Shown here one piece after another: positions 55,634-64,000 of a stretch of 64,000 bases of DNA (position 1 is the stretch's first letter; every line of letters starts with the position of its first letter). The notes below the pieces were generated by a model. That model was not told the origin of the DNA, did no database searches, and saw only the letters and a program-made list of their open reading frames with translations. The DNA comes from Chrysopilus asiliformis (taxonomy: Eukaryota; Arthropoda; Insecta; Diptera; Rhagionidae), in the NCBI GenBank assembly GCA_964034945.1, contig OZ035960.1, positions 80,819,331 through 80,883,330 on the forward strand. Direction: 5' to 3'. The position numbers and the translations under genes were made by a program.

Positions 55634-57227
55634 TTAGTAAGTATAATGGTAAAACGAGTGGCCATTAATAGCAGTTTTTTTTAGTAAATTCAATTCACAT
55701 CGAATTTCTCTCTGTGTATTCAATTTATGCCAGAAGAAAGCCCACACAAACACGATTTCCTGAATTTTATAACTTTGCAGTCACGTATCTTATACCATAT
55801 AATATTGTATTTTTTAAAGTGTTAGTCACAAATGTTCGGCACACCCAAAGCGATTTACGATTTTTTTACCTATTTAAAGTAATCATCTCACCTAGAAAAT
55901 ATTTCATCTTACACATGGAGTAGAATTCTCATGATAAGTGTCATAAACACCCTTTTCAATCAAGATCATCAGTCAAGCTTATCATTGGATATTAATATAA
56001 AAGATAATTTAAAATATTTCTAAAGCAAAAAAAAAATTGGAGTTTCTTGAAAATAGCAACTACAAATCTATGTGTTGTTCAGCATTTAGATGTATTCAAT
56101 GGATTTCGATGTAGTGACCAATTATTCAATATTAACACTTTTTCTATTTATTTGTTTTAAAATATTAACCATTTTTGCGCTAATTCGGAAACAAATCCAT
56201 TTGCATTCAGACAAGAGTTCAATTAATGCCCTTGTTGGTGCTCTGTGAATAGCACCGAATTTTTGTTTGTGAAAAAGGAATATCCGGCGATTTTGGTTAA
56301 AGATGCAATAACAGTATATATTAACTTTGTTAATTTTACAATACATTAAATTAATTTTACAATATAAAAAAATCAATTCAAATATTTAGTGCACAATTAT
56401 GCCGAGAATGAAATGTAATATATTCTAAATTGATAAACGTGAGCAAAAAGAATTCGAATAATAATCCCAAAGTGAATGAATAACAATCCAATAGTAATGA
56501 ATGAGTTGACCGGACGAGATTACCGGTTGACTAGATTATACTGGTTCTGTGACTTCTTGCGAAGTCCAAAACGATCTGACCTCGCTTACGGAAGTACCGT
56601 CTTATATAGTCGGCCTTTAGCGGTTATGTTATGTTCTCGAAGTTTCTCCATCCCTTGGTTCTTGTTGCGGTATTGGAATTTGTGCTGTATGAATACTACA
56701 TTTGGATCTATTTTGTCTATAGCGCGCGAATTCAAAGGAGGTTTGATATAAAGTTCGCATCGATTCTTTACCAGCACTTCAGTAGAAAGTGAATTTGTAC
56801 TAGTGATGTGTTACAAAAAAAATTAGATTACTGACTACAGTCCGGTAAGTAGATGAAAATCCATTAGGTCAGTCATCTACACTTGTTCGGCATTTGCCAC
56901 ACAGCAATATGACATTCACCTCAAAAGCTAACTCAAAAAATTCCTTTATTTAATACAGGGGCATAGATTTACACCAGGGTTTGAATTGATTTGCTTAATT
57001 CTCGTGCTGATGCTGATGCTTTGCTGTGCTGAATAAAACGTAAATTGCTTTGCTAAAAAGCACTCCAGGAACATTAAGCATCAGCAAAGTAAAAAAATGC
57101 AAAAATGCAATCAAATGGAAAGTGCTGTGCTGAATTTGCTTAAGCAAAATTTAAGCAGTGCTGAAATTAGCTAAAGCAAAACTTAAGCAATGCTGGCTTG
57201 GTTTAGTTTTGTAATCCACAAAAAAAA
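55634..57227. other. Unassigned DNA with low-grade repeats
   Basis: 56480-56790 is GC-richer (TTGACCGGACGAGATTACCG) and might be retroelement-derived. 56990-57200 is dense in TGCTGA and TTTGCTTAAGC words, like a MITE interior. Neither has provable ends. Confidence 0.35.
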
Positions 57228-57824
57228 ACATAACAAAAGCTATAATTGCCAATCTGGCAATTATTGAAAACCCGTATGGTGATTTTCGTATCAAAATTCG
57301 AAAAGTTGTACCAAAATTCCACATTGAAGTCTAACTTTCCAATAAGATTTTTTAAAATTTATTCCAATCGGATTTTGATGTATAGGAGTTTTATGTAGAA
57401 TCATATCCTAAATAACTTTTGTTCTTAGACTTTTTTGATAAGATGCACTGTTTTTGAGATATTCACAAAAAACGATTTCGTTCGTATGGGGGGTACCCCC
57501 CCTAATGGTCCATTTTTGCCCATTAACGAACTTAGCCTCGCATTTTACGAACAACGGATCTGCGGAAAATTTCAAGTCTCTAGCTCAATCCGTGCGCCCG
57601 CAATCCGCGCCACAGACAGACAGACAGACGGACAGACGGACAGACGGACAGACGGACAGACGGACAGACAGACGGACAGACAGACGGACGGACATGCAGA
57701 AATTAAATATTTTTATCATTCTAAACACACTGGTGTAATTCATTTTTTTGTGCGATGACGGGATCTTGGCTTTACAAACGGTAAGGCAAAGTTAATATAC
57801 CCTTTGGTTTCACCATACGGGTAT
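57228..57824 (+). mobile_element. Common ~560-bp repeat, copy H (longest tandem block)
   Basis: Both ends present and a ~81-nt CAGACGGA-type block (57613-57694), the longest in the set. Confidence 0.85.
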
Positions 57825-59528
57825 AAAAATACAAGATAACGGTTTTTGGATGTCGTTGAGGCTTGAAATTTCGACGGAGGGTAGGGCGTCCTGTATGCCC
57901 ACTGGATTTCCTCGTCCTTACCCCCGCCCCCAAATTTTCCCATTTCGAAAATCGAAATCCGGGCTAGAGAGTTCACCACAGTTCCCTGTGGTATTAGTTT
58001 TTAATACTTTTTCGGTGTTAAACCAACTTATTAGAGTAGTTAAAAAATCGACCTCACAAATTCTTTTTTTTTTTCAAGCATTTGAGATGTTTTTATTATT
58101 TTCGTATTTTCAAAGTTAATATCAAGTTGTTAGGGACTTTTCTTACATGTCTATATCGAGACTCAAACGTGGTACCTCTTTATTTGTCAAATATTCGCCT
58201 TCCCAATAGGCTATGGAAGCTGGTAAGCCTCTTCAAAATGTAAACACCCTTTACAATGGAAATAACTCCTAAAAGGAGTTCGAGTGAATTTTGACTCCTT
58301 TTTGGAGTTAATTCAAAATTGAGGTCAAAGCGGTGTTAAAATGCTCCATAAAACAGAATTGTCGAAATAAAACTCCGCGCTACGGTGTTAAATTATTCTT
58401 GAATATCATTGCGACGTGCTTACTTTTAGCTATGTTTTGAGGCGATGTTAATTCGTCCCCGGAGTTTTTCAAAAGTGTCGGCTTGTATATCTGTCTGTCT
58501 GTTTGCTTATAAGACGAGAATCCGTGAACCGATTCGAGCGAAACTTTCAGAGGAGGTTACTTGCATGCTGATCTTTAGACCATGAGTTCCAAGGTTCCAT
58601 TCTTTTTTGACTGCTTTCCCTGATTTATCTGTAGTACCAGGAAGACCGAGCCATGCTCGGCGACCTCAAAATCCTACTTTTGCTGATTTTTGGGGAAAAA
58701 CTAAATTCACATTATCTTTACAGAGCTTTTCCAGAGTTTTTAAATTCCTGACCTAGAAAGCTAGAACCAAAACTATCGCGCGATAACAAAATTTCATAGA
58801 AATCGGTTGAGTGGTCATTGAGCAATCGCTGTCACCGATTTTTGAAACGTTGTTTTGAGACACCAGGTGAGGGTTATCGAGGGGAGGGAAAAGTCAGGTT
58901 TGTAGTGGAAAAATCGAAAGCTTTTAGCCCCCTTAGTAATACTGTAAAGTTTCATTAAAATCGGACCACCCAATTCGAAGATAACAGGCGAGGGGTATCG
59001 AGGGGAATTTTCTCAGAGGTGAGACCTATCTAGATCGGGTTTTTGTCCCCGAAAATCCCTAGCCCGCAAGTTTCGTGAAAATCGTTAGGCGGGTTTTCGA
59101 GACCGTTGTGCAAACATTCCTCGTATTATATTATAGGATAGGATTCCTGTCGGTTTTTCTTGAGAACCACAAAATATTCTGACAATTAGCCTTGTTCATA
59201 ATTATAGTTATAGTCTTAAGCCAACACCGTCGAACAAAAATCTGAATCCAGAATGTTACATTGCTTGTTAAGAACTGTCAAAATTAAGAGTTTAAGAGTA
59301 ACAAATTTTCCACATATAATTGCCATTCCTGAATTTTTTATAAGTGATTAACTTTTGTAGGTATTCTACATAATTATAAAATATTTCAGTGACATAGCTT
59401 AAACTTTGTGTCAAGGTATTGAACTTTTCCCCAAATGGTATTCCATATGTTAGCGTAGGGCAAATTATATTATCTAAAGGGTGCCATAAATTAGTTAAAA
59501 TAAACCCTTGAGTTTCTCACATTCTATA
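57825..59528. other. Unassigned DNA and a probable old repeat
   Basis: 58440-59150 has the look of a dispersed repeat: CTGTCTGTCTGTTTGC, then CCGTGAACCGATTC, then several GTTTCgTGAAAATCGg units, closing in TATTATATTATAGGATAGG. No gene. Confidence 0.35.
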
Positions 59529-60848
59529 CAGGGTGGTCCGGATTAGGATGTCAATCCATTAACCCTTCATTCTTTGCACAATTTCATGAAAAAAAGTCCA
59601 CTATACATGTGTTCGGAAATGTACCGTTATCGAACGGCAGCCATTTTAAATTTTCCCGTCGGAATTTTTCCGCACATCACTAACGAGGCTCTCACTGCCA
59701 CAAATATTAACGGATTTCTATGATTTCTATGTCGTTAGATAGATAATAAAATACTGTTTTTGGATCAATTAAAAGTTTTGTGAAATACTGCAGATTTTCC
59801 TAAATAAATGGCTTTAAACAAGATTTTTTTTTGTTTTCAATCCAAAAAATTTGAGAAAGTTGCGTTTTTCTCAAATACTTGCCCTATATTTTTTTTTATT
59901 TTTTATTTTTGTATTATTCCTCTATCAATTCCCCACAAAACGCATATTTAATTTTCATTATACGATTTCTAGTTCCATAGATATAACCAAAACACTACTC
60001 CATGTTTCCACTGAAATCAAAATCAGATATTTTTCTTAATGGAATAGGCACTTCCCCGCACTTTTGGACATCGTTTGAAAAAAATACATAAAACAAAACA
60101 ACACGTTTTTATTTAACAATTACTACAAAAGATTTTCGAAGTGACCTCCATTTGATTGGAAATAGTTTGTTTTTCCAAAACAATACAAGAATACAACCGT
60201 TACTACATTCGATAGTGCATGGATCTTGAAATTTTATGTATTTTTATGTATTTTTTTGTTTTATGTTTATGTTTTTTTGTTTTATGTACTTTTTTCAAAC
60301 GATGTCCAAAAGTGCGGGGAAGTGCCTATTCCATTAAGAAAAATATCTGATTTTGATTTCAGTGGAAACATGGAGTAGTGTTTTGGTTATATCTATGGAA
60401 CTAGAAATCGTATAATGAAAATTAAATATGCGTTTTGTGGGGAATTGATAGAGGAATAATACAAAAATAAAAAATAAAAAAAAATATAGGGCAAGTATTT
60501 GAGAAAAACGCAACTTTCTCAAATTTTTTGGATTGAAAACAAAAAAAAATCTTGTTTAAAGCCATTTATTTAGGAAAATCTGCAGTATTTCACAAAACTT
60601 TTCCAAAATTGATCCAAAAACAGTATTTTATTATCTATCTAACGACATAGAAATCATAGAAATCCGTTAATATTTGTGGCAGTGAGAGCCTCGTTAGTGA
60701 TGTGCGGAAAAATTCCGACGGGAAAATTTAAAATGGCTGCCGTTCGATAACGGTACATTTCCGAACACATGTATAGTGGACTTTTTTTCATGAAATTGTG
60801 CAAAGAATGAAGGGTTAATGGATTGACATCCTAATCCGGACCACCCTG
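59529..60848. mobile_element. Giant foldback with ~575-bp arms, mariner-type ends, 1320 bp
   Basis: Left arm 59529 to about 60103, right arm about 60268 to 60848, almost identical; tips CAGGGTGGTCCGGATTAGG and inverse, TA flanks. The ~165-bp centre is single copy (CGAAGTGACCTCCATTTG). Identical 62-codon frames on opposite strands (59851-60039, 60334-60522) are mirror images, not genes. Confidence 0.9.
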
Positions 60849-60850
60849 TA

Positions 60851-61529
60851 TAAATTTAAATACCAAGGAATCTTGATCACGGAAATTTTTTTCTTATTTA
60901 CCATAAGAGATTCAGCCTATAGTTTGGAAAAAGATACAATTTCGCCGATATAGAAAAATTGTGCACAAAATAACACGCGTTTTGAAACGGAATACAATCA
61001 ATTTTCTGGTTAGTTATTTTACAAACATCTAGAAAAATGAATTGAAAAATGTGAATAAAAGTATTTCTGATTGACGATAATACGAGAAGTATTGCAAAAC
61101 AGCAAAGCAAAACTTTTCCATCTCTTTTCACCCTATTCCGCGAACATAAAAATAATCCTTCGTATTTGAAAAAATGTTAGAAAATATTTTGTTGTGAAAG
61201 TTTCTAACACAATTTTATACTTGATTAAACCGCCTCAAAAGTTCCCCCCTATATAAATAACTGATGCCATCCCAAGCGCAAAACTCTTGTTCCATGTTTC
61301 CGTATTCCTCTCAAGAAGGTTCACACGATTTTCATTTTTCAAATAAATGAGCCCTAAATATCACCATATTGCAATAAGAAATTACAACACTAGTTATATA
61401 AATGTACAGTAATCTCTCGTACACTGAACGTAAAAAATGCACAATAATTATGAATTTGTTCATAAATACTATGAAAAAGTTTAAAGTTTTCAACCAATGA
61501 ATTTATTCATAGTATTTATGAACAAGTGT
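60851..61529. other. Unassigned AT-rich DNA with one hairpin
   Basis: 61458-61475 and 61506-61523 are an 18-bp perfect inverted repeat (GTTCATAAATACTATGAA). Nothing else. Confidence 0.6.
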
Positions 61530-62348
61530 TTAAAAAAAAACACTTTAAAAAACAAGTTTTATAACCTTATACACTTTCAAAATGCACTAAAAAGTAAAAA
61601 ACAAGTTTAAAGTTTCACAAAAAATGTTTTTATAAATTGCGTGTTGTTGGCAATGAGATTTGCGGCTAAGTTAAATATATTTTAATAAATATAATAAAAG
61701 CATTTTAACTTATCCTTTCTTAGCTATTCGCTTTTTTATTGCACAGGTTGTGTCACAGATTTGAAAAAGAGCAAAAGTTTAATTTTAAATGAGTTTATAT
61801 GAAGTGTTGTTGAAATTGTATATATAGGTACTAAATTATTCTGTCTTCCACCTAAATGGGAATATAACGAAGAGTATTTGACTTGAATACTCGTTAAGAA
61901 ATCAAAAATAAAGATGATGGAAGTGATTTTTTAAATTTTTATAGAATAAAGATAAATTTTTAAACTCAATTAAATGTTTGTCCTTATCCCGTATTTTTTG
62001 GATTTTTCGATAGCTATTAAAAGTTAACTTTTCTACTTTTGATAAATATAACGTTGAAAAATACAATCTATGGACGCTTTTATTTAGTTTCACTTCTCAT
62101 GTTAAAATCTAGTAAACTAACGTTGAAATCTCGTAACTTAGAGTGTGCAATCTTAAATGAAAGAGGTTAGAATAAGTACACGGAGAGAAATAATAGGACT
62201 GATTCCTACAAAAAATAGTTATCATCATACTAATATATAAAAATGAGTTGACATTTTTTGTGAAACTTTAAACTTGTTTTTTACTTTTTAGTGCATTTTG
62301 AAAGTGTATAAGGTTATAAAACTTGTTTTTTAAAGTGTTTTTTTTTTA
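61530..62348. mobile_element. Element with 86-bp inverted arms, ~820 bp
   Basis: Arms 61541-61626 and 62252-62337 match over 86 bp (CACTTTAAAAAACAAG ... CACAAAAAATG), extended by A- and T-runs outside. The interior has no gene. Confidence 0.75.
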
Positions 62349-62399
62349 TTTTATACTTTTTAGTCTTGAATTAGCCTACCAAAAACCTCCAGAAAAGAT

Positions 62400-62712
62400 C
62401 TTTCGCGGGAAATTTGAGCAAAAGGAAACTTACGTTATCTTTGCAGGACATTCCGTTATCCTTACAGAATTTTAAATGGCAGAATCGATTCAGCGACCCC
62501 AAAAACCCCCTAATGCAATTTTTTCCCGGAAAAAATGGGAAAAGGATATGTGCGTCATCCTTACAGGACCTTCCGTTTTGAATTTTGAAAATCTAACACC
62601 GAATTCGTGATCAGCGACCCCGAAAACCCCCTGGTGCCATTTTTTCCCGGAAAAAATGGGAAAAAGGATATTTGCGTTATCCTTACAGGACCTTCCATTA
62701 TCCTTACAAGGA
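62400..62712 (-). repeat. Helitron-internal ~115-bp tandem units
   Basis: On the minus strand two and a half units share GGTCCTGTAAGGATAACGCA, CCCATTTTTTCCGGG and GGGGTCGCTGATCACGAATT with the elements at 12907 and 37169. Helitron ends are not found here. Confidence 0.65.
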
Positions 62713-64000
62713 TGGAGTAGTAAAAATATTGAACTGTCACCGGAACTACGCAAGGTGACAAAATTTCATCTTCCTAGGTTGTATAGTTTCGGAGATATAA
62801 GGTTCCAAAGATTCCAGAGATAGACACATAGGTAGGTAGGTCGCGACAATCCAACTTAATAGAAAGTGTATAAAAATCAATGTGATCACACATTTCTGTC
62901 TCTGGTTTTCTAAGTGTGTTTCTATTTTTCTCCTTTCACAGTGTTGAGGAGAAATCGAAAAGATAAATGACAATGATATGCAAATAAATAATTGATTTTT
63001 GATAATATTTTAAACCCAAAACTCCAAACGAATGAAGTTGCTCGATGGGTGTTACTTCAAAAAAATACTTCTCCCCTTCAATATTTAGCAAAAAAAAGAT
63101 TTTTTTTTATTTGAAAACATGAGCCTAAAAAATTTAACAAAAACACTGCAAACTAATTTCTAAATGAAGGTATGATCTCCAGAACTGTTTTTTTAAATCA
63201 ATTTCAAGAAATTATAGGGCATTAGTTTTTAATTGATTTTTCAAAACTGGCGATATACGATTATCAAAATGATACCGCCATATTGTTTTGTAGACGCTTT
63301 CAGCGGGTAATTAGATCACTTCTTGGTGAATACGATTAGTGTGGCTTAATTTCCATGAACAAAATTTCTTTCAGTGTATAACACGGTACTCATACTATTA
63401 GATTTTGATATAACGCAAGTTTCAATTTTCTCGTTTTTTAGTGACTTTTGGCAATTGGGGAGGCGGGGTTGGTCTTAAAAGAAAGGGATTCGAAAAAGAA
63501 ATAAGGTAGAAACGAACATATGGAGCACCCAACGTGTGATTTTTAAATGAAAAAGCTTCGAAAAATATGCATGTAATAGAAACTCAAGAAAAAACGAAAT
63601 GGCGAACGACAGATGCCATTTTGTAAAAATCGAACAAATGAAAATGTAAGAGCTGCGAAAAACGAATAAGGAAAAAGGAAAATGGCAGACGACAGATTCT
63701 TGTTCGATTTCCTTTTCCGAAAGCTAGAACTGGAGTATTCGTTTATCCGCTTGCCTCTTCTAGTTCTAGCGTATATATCCCCCGCTCCGATTCCCTCTTC
63801 CCCGACCCTTCCCGGGCTCTTAAATTCGCCAAAAAGTTGTTTTTCTAAACGCCTAGTTTCAGAGTAAATAGCAAGAAACGAAATTGCGATTTTTATAAAG
63901 CCGTCATTTTGGTTATTTTCGATTAATGGATTTCCACCAAAAGTTGATAGGATCGTCTCACTCCAGAACCGAACATCCCTGTAAAATTTGATGGCTCTAG
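62713..64000. other. Unassigned DNA
   Basis: ATGGCgAACGACAGATgC and AATGGCAGACGACAGATTC (63600 and 63682) form a loose duplication. A frame at 63682-63867 (plus, 61 codons) lacks any motif. Nothing else. Confidence 0.45.

Noticed and set aside
59851..60522. Two identical 62-codon proteins on opposite strands
   Set aside because: They are mirror images in the arms of the foldback at 59529-60848, not duplicated genes.

Overview
The window looks like a repeat-dense, AT-rich stretch of an animal nuclear genome, most likely an insect. Short phase-0 introns, a MADF-type DNA-binding protein, PIF/Harbinger, mariner, hAT, Helitron, Transib-like and Penelope-like sequences, and many A/T-flanked inverted-repeat elements all fit. 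I see no tRNA, rRNA, CRISPR or bacterial-style operon. I found no host gene I would defend; one short exon-like stretch (54314-54465) is the only candidate.

Layout. 1-960: end of an inverted-repeat element cut by the window. 1266-3546: a head-to-head inverted pair of 5'-truncated Penelope-like elements (GIY-YIG endonuclease, hammerhead-like motif at the tip). 3922-7427: an apparently complete PIF/Harbinger transposon with TAA target duplication, two convergent intact genes (MADF protein, DDE nuclease) and a perfect palindrome near each end. 8331-9525: 3' part of a LINE. 11229-14023: tandem and nested MITEs with Helitron and Penelope-like pieces. 15634-28000: six of the eight-or-so copies of one ~560-bp repeat, a Helitron helicase relic and small MITEs. 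28179-33285: nested MITEs, then a ~100-120-bp minisatellite split by a hAT that itself holds a pogo-like MITE.

35570-42085: LTR-like segment, short Helitron, then a RAG1/Transib-like transposase fossil broken by three insertions (LINE 3' end, hAT, TA-flanked MITE), the last carrying another copy of the common repeat. 45090-46508: mariner relic split by a hAT MITE. 46848-48619: hAT derivative with another MITE inside. 49361-50302: a foldback and a deleted mariner-like element. 55018-55631 and 59529-60848: TA-flanked inverted-repeat elements, the latter with ~575-bp arms. The rest is unassigned AT-rich DNA or old repeats.

Functionally, only the Harbinger pair looks able to encode working proteins. 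Everything else reads as relics or non-autonomous derivatives, but nesting order, target duplications and one paralogous empty site give a well-resolved relative history of insertions. All family assignments are from motif reading by eye; no database search was possible.
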